A stretch of 61,596 bases of DNA. It comes from Halobacteriales archaeon QS_1_68_17 (GTDB lineage Archaea > Halobacteriota > Halobacteria > Halobacteriales > Haloarculaceae). The DNA lies in assembly GCA_003021105.1 (NCBI GenBank), contig PXRG01000024.1, positions 1-61,596 of the forward strand. Direction: 5' to 3'. Every line of letters begins with the position of its first letter. The first letter of the stretch is position 1. The notes under the pieces are model-generated. The model saw only the letters and a program-made list of their open reading frames with translations, ran no database searches and was not told the DNA's origin. The translations under genes were made by a program, and so were the position numbers. Below are positions 43,874 to 51,302 of this stretch, piece after piece.

Positions 43874-43913
43874 TGACTTCCTCCCCGCCCCAAAGGGCGA
43901 GGCTTCCGCTGGC
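43874..43913 (-). other. Orphan IS200/IS605-like right end (guide-RNA 3'-end-like hairpin) downstream of pelA
   Basis: Read on the minus strand the sequence is AGCGGAAGCCTCGCCC, TTTG, then GGGCGGGGAGGAAGTCA. Its stem pairs CCTCGCCC with GGGCGGGG around a four-base loop, and its terminal GGGGAGGAAGTCA differs by one base from the GGGGAGGATGTCA that ends the TnpB element at 251-263. No tnpB gene is adjacent; pelA ends seven bases before it. It could serve as a pelA terminator hairpin, be a leftover element end, or be a domesticated guide-RNA end. Confidence 0.5.
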
Positions 43914-43919
43914 TATCCG

Positions 43920-44987
43920 TCAGTCCAGCCGGTACCGAAGGAGTGCGGCGATGCCGCCGAGGTTGGCCAGTTGCCGGCCGGGATCGAACTCGCTGGAGAA
44001 GACTGTGACCTCGCCGCCTTTCTGTTCGGTCGTCTCGACGATGCGGTCGACGTCGACGTCCCACTCGCCGTCGCCGGCCCGTTCGGCACGGAGCCGCTCG
44101 TCGAGCACGAGCAGATGCTCGATGGCCCCGTAGTCGGCTGCCTCCGCGACGTTCCCGGGGCCGTAGGTCGCCTTCGCTCCCTCGCCGATCCGGGCGGTCA
44201 GTTCGTCGATCAGTTCGGCCTCCTCCGCGATCCGGGTCTCGGCCTGCACCTCGTCGACCGCACCGCGTTTGAGCACTTCGTGGACGCCCCGGTCGCCCAC
44301 CGCGCTGGTGTCGACGGTCGTAATCAGGTCCGCCAGTTCCGGCGCGTTCTCCTCGACAGAGTCGAGCGCGTCTTGTTTCGTAAAGCCCGGACCGGCCAGG
44401 ATGATCGCGTCCACGTCCAGCCGCGAGAGGACGTCGGTCAGTTCCCCGAACAGTTCCTCGCGGGGACGGGCGTACTCGCCTTTCCCCGTCGGGCCCGTGA
44501 TCGTCGCCCGCTCTTCCGTCCCGTACTGGGCGACCGTGTGGACGTGTGCCTCGCCCTCCTCGACGGTCGCAATGGCCACGTCGGGGCTTTCCGTCGCCGC
44601 GACGGCCTCCTGAAGGCGTTCGAGCTGGTCGGTCTTCCAGTGTTTCTCGATTTCAATCTCGGACCGCTCCTCGACGTTGATGGTGTGGTGGGCCCCGAGC
44701 TGGTCCTCGCGGGAACAGTCGACGATGACGCCGGCGATCCGGAGCCGGTTGGCGAACTTGGCGAACTCGACGTCGTCGACTTCCAGTTCCACCCAGAGGT
44801 GTTCGCGCTCCCCGCCCGTGTCGCGCAACTGGTCGTCGTTGCGCTGGATGCGGCGGGTCGTGTCCCCGGCCACGAGGTCACCGGGCTCGACCACGTAGGT
44901 CAGGTGCCACAGGTCGTCGAGACTCTCCGGGACGAGCGTGAGCCGCTCGCGCCCGCCCTCGACCTGCCGGCGCTCGGCGATGCGCAT
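43920..44987 (-). CDS. pelA: Pelota homologue, mRNA surveillance / ribosome rescue
   Basis: A 355-residue pelota (Dom34) protein that enters the empty A site of stalled ribosomes and, with aEF1A and ABCE1, splits them. The N domain (residues 1-130) is Sm-like, with [20 protein letters not shown] and [12 protein letters not shown]. The central and C-terminal domains are eRF1-like but lack the GGQ tripeptide, as expected (central part EARVHTV-like [18 protein letters not shown] domain [20 protein letters not shown]). Length is normal. It lies directly downstream of rqcH on the same strand, joining rescue and quality-control steps. Confidence 0.95.
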   Translation of the reverse strand: MRIAERRQVEGGRERLTLVPESLDDLWHLTYVVEPGDLVAGDTTRRIQRNDDQLRDTGGEREHLWVELEVDDVEFAKFANRLRIAGVIVDCSREDQLGAHHTINVEERSEIEIEKHWKTDQLERLQEAVAATESPDVAIATVEEGEAHVHTVAQYGTEERATITGPTGKGEYARPREELFGELTDVLSRLDVDAIILAGPGFTKQDALDSVEENAPELADLITTVDTSAVGDRGVHEVLKRGAVDEVQAETRIAEEAELIDELTARIGEGAKATYGPGNVAEAADYGAIEHLLVLDERLRAERAGDGEWDVDVDRIVETTEQKGGEVTVFSSEFDPGRQLANLGGIAALLRYRLD

Positions 44988-45131
44988 ACCGCCTCTCCAC
45001 GCTCGGGACTCTTGTGAGTGCCGTTCCGGATACGTCCCGGGAAAAGGTCCCGGGAGCGGGACAGACTCGGTGGAGATACAGCCCGTCGGTGGCGGGACTG
45101 CGAGTTGTTCTCCCGCCCGGACGCACTTAGT

Positions 45132-45149
45132 TTTTAGGGAAGCCTAAAA
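45132..45149. promoter_or_regulatory. TTTTAGG-GAAG-CCTAAAA palindrome between rqcH and pelA
   Basis: A perfect 7-bp inverted repeat with a four-base spacer lies 24 bases beyond the rqcH stop and about 145 bases upstream of pelA. It resembles sites of DtxR/SirR-type metal-dependent regulators, which favour TTAGG...CCTAA. It could instead be a weak hairpin terminator of rqcH, although no T tract follows. Confidence 0.45.
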
Positions 45150-45172
45150 CGAAGCGGGACGGCGAGCGCGGA

Positions 45173-47272
45173 TCAATCGACGATCCGGCTGCCGCCGGGC
45201 GGCAGGAACTCCTGGATGCGGTCGGGACTGGCGACCTTCCGGACGAACGTGTCGTCCACGAAGCGGTCCTTGAACTCCCGGTAGAGCATCTTCCCCATGT
45301 CGTTCTGTGCGTACCGCCCGGGTTCAACTTCGATCGACGTCTCGGCCCGCTCATGGATCGGATCGGGAGGGCCGCCGATCACGCGGGTCTCGGGTTCGCA
45401 GGTGATCCCGACCGCCACCCCGACCTCGGTGTCGTCGTAGTAGGTGCGGTCGCCGCGGATGGCGAACCCGCCTTTCTCCAGGTACTCCCCGCTCTCGGGG
45501 GTCTTGGTCACCTGGTCGTGGGCGACCTCGTAGACGTCGCCGGCGAACCGGCCGTCCTTCCAGACCGAGGAGTACGAGACGGCGAACTGTGCGGCCTCGC
45601 GTCGGCTCCGCTCGGGGATGTCGATGTCCCGGGCGGGTTCGCTCGGTTCCGTCGCCTTCAGGACGGTCGCCGGACCGCCGTGTGCCTGGGCGTGGAAGAA
45701 GCGGTCCGCCCGCGAGAGGTACTTCTTGACTATTTCCTCGTTCTGTTCGGCGTTGCGCCCACCGATGACCAGGAAGCAGTCGCTCGTCCTGAACCACCGG
45801 AACCGGTCGTACCACTTCTCCGACTGCCGGACCGGGACGTTCCGTCTGGCCAGCCAGTCGACCTCGCGCGACTCCTCCTCGTCGTCTGCCTGTTCGTCGT
45901 CGTCCCCGGCTTCCCACTCCTCCCGCCGCCGTTTCAGGTCGGCCAGTTCCTTGCGAGTGTTCTCGATGGCGTCGAGCGCGCCCGTCTTTTTCTCCTCGAT
46001 GCGCTTTGCCTCCTCGTAGAGGCGGTCGGCGTTCTTCTCGACGCCCTCCGCGACCATCAACTCGAGTTCGTGCTCGTCTAGCGCGACCGTGACCGTCCCG
46101 TCGCTCCCGTCGACGTCGACGACGGCTTCGGCGGCGTCGATGCCGCGCTCGCGGCCCTCCGCGAACCGCTCTGCGATGGCGTCCCAGGAGACGTCCTCCT
46201 CGCGGGCCGCCCGGACCGTCGAGAGAATCTCGTCGACGAGGTCGTAGTTGGCATAGAGCAGTTCCGCCCCCTCTCTGAGGGCGCTGGCCTCCTCCTCGAA
46301 GCCCTCGATGGCCGACTCCTGTTGCTGGATGATCCGCTTTCGCTTCTCGATTTCTGACTCGAAGTCCGGACGGGCGGGTTCGCCCCCGCTCTCGTTTTCC
46401 CCGTCGTCGTACTCGACGTTGGTGAAGTAGTCGTCGAGGGCAGCCAGAAACGAATCGAACGCCTCGCTCTCCAGGCGTTCCCGCTCGGCCAGCGGGAACG
46501 GCGACACGTCCACGCGCCGGCCGTCCTCGTAGTAGACGCGCGGGTCGAACCGCCCGCCCCGGAGGTCCGAGACCAGCCGGTCGACCGCGTCGTACAGCGC
46601 CCGGAACTCCTCGTCGCCGGCCTCGGAGATGGGCAGGGCCTTCTCGACGCCGGCGCGGGTACACAGTTCCTCGCCGTAGAAGCCGCCGAAGTTGAGCTGG
46701 GTCGCCAGCGTCTTCACGAGGTCCGTGTCGGAATCGCGCATCCGGGCCGCGAAGGCGTCGTAGTCGGCCGTCAGCGGATTGAACCGCGAGGAGGGAAACT
46801 GGTACTGGCTCCCCGGGGCGACGGTCCGCGATTTGAGCCGGACGGTCTCCAGGCAGTCGATCACCTCGCCGGTCCCGTCGAGGACCGCGACGTTCCCGTC
46901 GGCGAACAGTTCCGCGACGACCGTCGTGTTCGCGTCGGAGCGTTCGAAGGAAAACTGCAGGATGCGGTCGAACTCGTACTGTTCTGCGCCCGCGAAGTCG
47001 GCCCCGGAAATCCGGTTGCGGAGCATCTTGGCGAAGTTCGGCGGCCGGCCGGGCGCGTCGGGGACGTGTTCCGGGGCCGCCACCCGGGCGTGTTTGGTCT
47101 CGCCGACGTCCACGAGGAGTTCGACCCGGCCGCGGTCGAAGTCCCGGAGCTTCAGCCGGAGCAGGTCGTCGCCGTAGAGGTAGGCCTTGTCGACCTTCGC
47201 GCCCTCGTAACGCCCGAGTTCCCGGGCCAGGGCCGCGAGGTCGACGCTCGTCAGCTCCCGCTTTCGGTCCAT
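45173..47272 (-). CDS. rqcH: RqcH / NEMF-family ribosome quality control protein
   Basis: A 699-residue NFACT-domain protein, homologue of Rqc2/NEMF and bacterial RqcH, which binds large subunits with trapped peptidyl-tRNA and adds C-terminal tails. NFACT-N begins MDRKRELTSVDLAALARELG, with a helix-hairpin-helix region (FGGFYGEELCTRAGVEK). Long coiled coils lie at about residues 300-345 (EIEKRKRIIQQQESAIEGFE) and 425-470. NFACT-R carries VRQSEKWYDRFRWFRTSD, FLVIGGRNAEQNEEIVKKYL and HAQAHGGPATVLKA. Archaeal members often lie near pelota genes, as here. It is monocistronic or heads a two-gene unit with pelA. Confidence 0.93.
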   Translation of the reverse strand: MDRKRELTSVDLAALARELGRYEGAKVDKAYLYGDDLLRLKLRDFDRGRVELLVDVGETKHARVAAPEHVPDAPGRPPNFAKMLRNRISGADFAGAEQYEFDRILQFSFERSDANTTVVAELFADGNVAVLDGTGEVIDCLETVRLKSRTVAPGSQYQFPSSRFNPLTADYDAFAARMRDSDTDLVKTLATQLNFGGFYGEELCTRAGVEKALPISEAGDEEFRALYDAVDRLVSDLRGGRFDPRVYYEDGRRVDVSPFPLAERERLESEAFDSFLAALDDYFTNVEYDDGENESGGEPARPDFESEIEKRKRIIQQQESAIEGFEEEASALREGAELLYANYDLVDEILSTVRAAREEDVSWDAIAERFAEGRERGIDAAEAVVDVDGSDGTVTVALDEHELELMVAEGVEKNADRLYEEAKRIEEKKTGALDAIENTRKELADLKRRREEWEAGDDDEQADDEEESREVDWLARRNVPVRQSEKWYDRFRWFRTSDCFLVIGGRNAEQNEEIVKKYLSRADRFFHAQAHGGPATVLKATEPSEPARDIDIPERSRREAAQFAVSYSSVWKDGRFAGDVYEVAHDQVTKTPESGEYLEKGGFAIRGDRTYYDDTEVGVAVGITCEPETRVIGGPPDPIHERAETSIEVEPGRYAQNDMGKMLYREFKDRFVDDTFVRKVASPDRIQEFLPPGGSRIVD

Positions 47273-47310
47273 ACGGGAGACAGCCGGGTGCGACCCAAAG
47301 GCGTGTCGCT

Positions 47311-48342
47311 CTACAGGTCCCGTCCGATCCGTTCGCCGGCCGCCAGCCCCGAACTGACGGCCGCGTGGACGCGCCCCTCGCCGGCCACCCAGTCGCCCGC
47401 GAAGTAGAGGCCGTAGTCGGCGGCCGCCGACAGCACGTCGGTCTCGGGGGCGCGGTCCGGGAGCGCGTAGCGCCAGTGCTTGTGGTCGGTCCAGTCCGGA
47501 TCGGCGAGCCGGTCGTTCCCGAGCAGGTCCGCGGCCATCGACGCCACCTGCTCGCTCAGTTCGACCGGGGTGTCGGTGTAGTGGTCGACCGACCAGTCCG
47601 GCGAGGGCTGGACCACCAGCAGCGATTCGCCCTCGGGCACGTGTCCGGGTTTGCACTCCTCCCGGGAGAGCCACCCGACGTCGTGTTCCTTGTCGGTGTT
47701 GACCAGCGCGTAGTAGGGCAGGTCGAGTTCGAACGGGTAGTGGAGGACGACGGACAGGATCGTCCGGTAGGGGACGACCGCGATGGCCTCGCGGAGTTCC
47801 CGGCAGAGTGCGAGTTCCCAGTTGGCGGCCCCGAGGAGGTCGGCCGTCTGGGGCGCCGGCGGCGTCAGGAGGACCGCGTCGAACCGGCCGAGCCGGTCGC
47901 CCGCGTCGTCGGCCAGTTCCCACCGGCCCGCGTCCCTGATCGGCGTGGCGACCCGCGTGTTCAGGGTCACCGCCGCGTCCGTCCGGGCGAACAGCCGGTC
48001 GGCCAGTTCGGCGATGCCGTCGGTGTACGTCCACTTGTGTTCGTCGGCCTCCCGTCCCGCCGAAATTTCGCCGTCGGCGTCGAAGGTCCAGACCGGGTCC
48101 GTCACGTCCACCAGCCCCTCCTCGAGCGTGCTCTCCACGAGGTCGGCGACGGCGTCGTCGGTCGACTTGACGTAGTTCGCACCGTAGTCGTAGGTACAGC
48201 CGTGCTGGCGGCGGGTTGCCGCCCGCCCACAGGTGTCGCGGCTCTTCTCGAAGACCGTCACCTCGGCCGCGGCGTCCCGCAGCGCGTAGGCCGCGGCCGC
48301 CCCCGCGGCTCCGGCACCGACGATTGCGACCCTGTCAGTCAT
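47311..48342 (-). CDS. FAD-dependent oxidoreductase (renalase / amine-oxidase-like)
   Basis: A 343-residue flavoprotein. The dinucleotide-binding fold is VAIVGAGAAGAAAAYALRDA, with the acidic end of strand 2 at VTVFEKSRDTCGRAATRR. A second FAD motif near the C-terminus is GLYFAGDWVAGEGRVHAAVS. The central HDVGWLSREECKPGHVPEGE matches the renalase-like group of FAD proteins. The substrate is unknown; oxidation of reduced nicotinamide isomers or of amines is possible. It precedes rqcH on the same strand by 38 bp, and may be co-transcribed. Confidence 0.82.
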   Translation of the reverse strand: MTDRVAIVGAGAAGAAAAYALRDAAAEVTVFEKSRDTCGRAATRRQHGCTYDYGANYVKSTDDAVADLVESTLEEGLVDVTDPVWTFDADGEISAGREADEHKWTYTDGIAELADRLFARTDAAVTLNTRVATPIRDAGRWELADDAGDRLGRFDAVLLTPPAPQTADLLGAANWELALCRELREAIAVVPYRTILSVVLHYPFELDLPYYALVNTDKEHDVGWLSREECKPGHVPEGESLLVVQPSPDWSVDHYTDTPVELSEQVASMAADLLGNDRLADPDWTDHKHWRYALPDRAPETDVLSAAADYGLYFAGDWVAGEGRVHAAVSSGLAAGERIGRDL

Positions 48343-48382
48343 GGCGGGATTATCGCCCGCCAGGTGTAAAAGCGGTCCGGCG

Positions 48383-49069
48383 CTACAGCCGGTCGGCGAG
48401 CCGACGGAGCGCGTCGTACCCACCCGACAGGATCGGGTCGCCGTGGGCCACGGCCGCCAGGTCGAACGGCGCGACCCTGCGGGCGAACGACCGGATGCTC
48501 TCGTGGATCTGGTCGACGTCGTAGGAGTCGAACCAGATCGGCGGCGTCAGTTCGCCGTCCTCCTCCCAGACGAGGTCGCCCAGCAAGGCGACGCCGTCTT
48601 CGTGGACGTAAACGGTGTGTCCGGGGTTGTGTCCCGGCGTGTGGTAGGCCCTGAAGCCCCCGATCCCGTCGCCCTCGCCGACGTGGCGGACCGGAAGCGA
48701 TTCCGGGAGCGGGAACAGCCGGCGGGCCGCCCGGTGGAAGAACCCCTTGTGATTGACCGGCGGCGACCAGTCGCCGGCGACCAGCCGGGCGTCCGCTTCC
48801 CCGATGTAGACCGGCGCGTCCAGTTCGGGGACGAGCCGCGAGAGCCCGCCCGTGTGATCCAGGTCGTAGTGGGTCACGAGCACCCGGTCGACGTCCGCGG
48901 GGTCGTAGCCCGCGGCGGCGAGTTCCTCCCCGACGGGCGTCGCGTTCCGGATCATCCCGGCGTCTATCAGCGTCACCTCGCCGTCGTCGACGAGGTAGGC
49001 CCTGGTCGCCAGCGGCCGCATCCACCCCAGTTCCAGGAGCCACACACCCTCTCGTAACTGCCGGGCCAT
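48383..49069 (-). CDS. Metallo-beta-lactamase-fold hydrolase
   Basis: A 228-residue MBL protein with the dizinc motif VLVTHYDLDHTGGLSRL, His in FRAYHTPGHNPGHTVYV, Asp in VALLGDLVWEED and a terminal His in LAAVAHGDPILSGGYD. The pattern matches hydroxyacylglutathione-hydrolase-like enzymes; the substrate is open. The first zinc motif reads HYDLDH, with Tyr in place of the second His of HxHxDH, which is common in some subgroups. It is 40 bp upstream of the FAD gene on the same strand. Confidence 0.85.
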   Translation of the reverse strand: MARQLREGVWLLELGWMRPLATRAYLVDDGEVTLIDAGMIRNATPVGEELAAAGYDPADVDRVLVTHYDLDHTGGLSRLVPELDAPVYIGEADARLVAGDWSPPVNHKGFFHRAARRLFPLPESLPVRHVGEGDGIGGFRAYHTPGHNPGHTVYVHEDGVALLGDLVWEEDGELTPPIWFDSYDVDQIHESIRSFARRVAPFDLAAVAHGDPILSGGYDALRRLADRL

Positions 49070-49133
49070 AGGTACCGTACGTGCCGGGGCGAAAAGAAAG
49101 CATTACATCTCGACACGGGGTCGCGTGCGCCAG

Positions 49134-49514
49134 TCAGGTCCGTTCCCGCAGGCGGTCCTCGGCGTCCTCGACGGTCTCGGTTTCCAGCAGGCGCTCGACC
49201 TTCCGTTCGAACTGCTCGTCGGTCAGTTCCCCCTCGGCGTACCGCCGGCGGAGCCGTTCGAGGGCCTCGTCCGTCGCGGCGTCACCGTCGGCGTGTCGCT
49301 GGCGGACCTCGTCCGTCGCTTCCTCGCGTGGCTCCGCGCCTTCGTCGTCCCCGGTCAAGAAACTCACCAGCGGCACCACAGCGCCGTATCCGACTGCGAA
49401 GATGATCCAGAAGTTGTCCACCCCCAGGAACAGCGCGGTCAGGCCGAGCGCCAGCAGGAGAAGCGCCGTCGCTCCGGTCGGTTCCTCGCGGACGCGGTCG
49501 AGCGGGCCGGCCAT
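49134..49514 (-). CDS. SHOCT-domain membrane protein
   Basis: A 126-residue protein with two membrane helices (ATALLLLALGLTALFLG and FWIIFAVGYGAVVPLVSFL), an acidic linker, and a C-terminal SHOCT-like helical pair (ALERLRRRYAEGELTDEQFE). SHOCT domains often mediate oligomerisation. I start at MAGPLDRVREEP (49514); an ATG 11 codons upstream is possible. No operon partner is clear. Confidence 0.78.
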   Translation of the reverse strand: MAGPLDRVREEPTGATALLLLALGLTALFLGVDNFWIIFAVGYGAVVPLVSFLTGDDEGAEPREEATDEVRQRHADGDAATDEALERLRRRYAEGELTDEQFERKVERLLETETVEDAEDRLRERT

Positions 49515-49586
49515 GCGCGACCATTGATCCGCGGCGGTGAAAAACACGGGTGGTACCGGCCGGCGGCCCTGGCTCTCCCGGCGGGT

Positions 49587-51248
49587 TCAGAGCCGCCTGG
49601 AGACGTAGGGGCCGTCCTGGCGGTAGCCGAGTTTCTCCCGGTAGTACTGCCGGACGCCGATCCCCGAGAGGACCGCCAGCTTCCCGTAGCCGGCGTCCGC
49701 CGCAAGTCGCTCGGCCTCGGCGAGCAGTCGCCGGCCGTAGCCGCGGTGCTGGTGCTGGTCGTCGCCCCCCGCCTGCCCGAGGCCGACCTGGCTGCCGTAG
49801 ACGTGGAGTTCCCGCACCACGGCGGCGTCGTCCAGTTCCCGCCTGACCGGGTCGGCCGGGAAGCGAAGCCGGCAGAACCCGACCAGCAGGTCCTTCTCGG
49901 GGTCCTCGAAGCTGACGAACGTTTCCGTTCCGCCGCCGGCCTCGTAGGTGTGGGTCAAAAGCTCCATCCGGCCGGGGTCCTCGTCGTTCATGCCGACCTC
50001 CCGGCAGCGAATGCAATCACAGGTCCAGCCGTGTTCGGCCATGCGCTGGCGGGCCAGTTGGCGGAGGTTCGACTTCCGGACGCCGGCCTCGATGAAGTCG
50101 GCCGGGATGTCCCGCTGGACGCGCTGGAGCCGGGTGTACGGTGGGATCATCGACTTGATCTCCGCGACCAACTCGGCCGCGCGGTCGCTGGAAAGCGGCT
50201 CGAACTCGTCGCAGCGCCACATGTCGTAGGTGGCGGTCCCCTCGACGATCAGCGTCGGGTAGATCTTGAGGTAGTCGGGCCGCCACTCCGGCCGCTCGAA
50301 GAGCCGCCGGAAGTCCTCGACGCACATCCGCTCGCTCATGCCGGGCTGGCCGGGCATCATGTGGAACCCGACCTTGAATCCGGCGTCCCGGAGCCTGCGG
50401 TTTGCGTCGACCGAGGCCTGGACGCCGTGGCCCCTGTGCATCTCGCGGTTGATCCGCTCGTATGTCGTCTGGACGCCGACCTCGACTTTCGTCCCGCCCA
50501 GCCGGAGCATCCGGTCGATCTGTTCGGGGTCGCACCAGTCGGGCTTGGTCTCGAACGTGGTGGCGACGTTGCGCACCGACCCCGTCTCGTTCGCCGCGAT
50601 TACGTCCTCGAGGTACTGCCACTCGTACTCCTCGGGGTCCTGCGCGAAGCTCTCGCCCTCCGCCGGCTCGGGTTCCGCCGACGGGTCGTAGTCGTTCATC
50701 GCTTCGAGCGCCCGCCTGACGAACCACTCCTGGTAGTCGTGGCTCCGGGCGGTCATCGTCCCGCCCATCAGGATCAGTTCCACCTTGTCGACGGGGTGGC
50801 CGATCTCGCGGAGCTGTTCCAGCCGGAGACGCACCTGGCCGTAGGGGTCGTAGTCGTTCTGGACGCCGCGGGCGGCCGCGGGTTCGTGGCCGGTGTAGCT
50901 CTGTGCCGACGAGAACTCCGAGTCCGGGCCGCCCGGGCAGTAGAGACACTTCCCGTGGGGACACCGCTCGGGGCTCGTCATGATGGCGACCGGCGAGACG
51001 CCCGACGCCGTCCGGACGGGTTTGCGCCGCAGGACGCCCTCCAGGTCCTCCCGGCGCTCGTCGGCGGCGAAGTCCAGAAGCTCCGAGTTCTTCGGGACCT
51101 TCGGCGCGGCGTGTGCCGAACAGACCTCGCGTTTGGCCGCTTCCAGGTTCTCGCGGTCGACGTCGCCGGTCAGGATGCGGTCGACGAGTTCGCGACAGAC
51201 CTGCCGGAAGGCCTCGGTCTCGGTCGGATCGGGCGTGTCGGTGCTCAT
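49587..51248 (-). CDS. elp3: Elp3, tRNA wobble-uridine modification enzyme (radical SAM and acetyltransferase)
   Basis: A 553-residue Elp3. The radical-SAM cluster motif is ERCPHGKCLYCPGGPDSEF (three Cys near residues 100-110), with LILMGGTMTARSHDYQEWFV and VEVGVQTTYERINREMHRGH following. The C-terminal GNAT domain has GLGQAGGDDQHQHRGYGRRL and YGKLAVLSGIGVRQYYREKL. It makes the carboxymethyl-type group on U34 of tRNAs from acetyl-CoA and SAM. Archaeal Elp3 acts without the other Elongator subunits. Length is normal and all cluster Cys are present. Confidence 0.96.
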   Translation of the reverse strand: MSTDTPDPTETEAFRQVCRELVDRILTGDVDRENLEAAKREVCSAHAAPKVPKNSELLDFAADERREDLEGVLRRKPVRTASGVSPVAIMTSPERCPHGKCLYCPGGPDSEFSSAQSYTGHEPAAARGVQNDYDPYGQVRLRLEQLREIGHPVDKVELILMGGTMTARSHDYQEWFVRRALEAMNDYDPSAEPEPAEGESFAQDPEEYEWQYLEDVIAANETGSVRNVATTFETKPDWCDPEQIDRMLRLGGTKVEVGVQTTYERINREMHRGHGVQASVDANRRLRDAGFKVGFHMMPGQPGMSERMCVEDFRRLFERPEWRPDYLKIYPTLIVEGTATYDMWRCDEFEPLSSDRAAELVAEIKSMIPPYTRLQRVQRDIPADFIEAGVRKSNLRQLARQRMAEHGWTCDCIRCREVGMNDEDPGRMELLTHTYEAGGGTETFVSFEDPEKDLLVGFCRLRFPADPVRRELDDAAVVRELHVYGSQVGLGQAGGDDQHQHRGYGRRLLAEAERLAADAGYGKLAVLSGIGVRQYYREKLGYRQDGPYVSRRL

Positions 51249-51302
51249 TGGCCGTAGCGATCGCTGTCCGGGCGTCGGGCCGTCGAGCGGATAAGCGTAT
51301 CG

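Noticed and set aside
45132-45149. Intrinsic terminator of rqcH
   Set aside because: The hairpin is AT-rich and not followed by a T tract on the coding strand; an operator fits better, so it is listed as such with low confidence.
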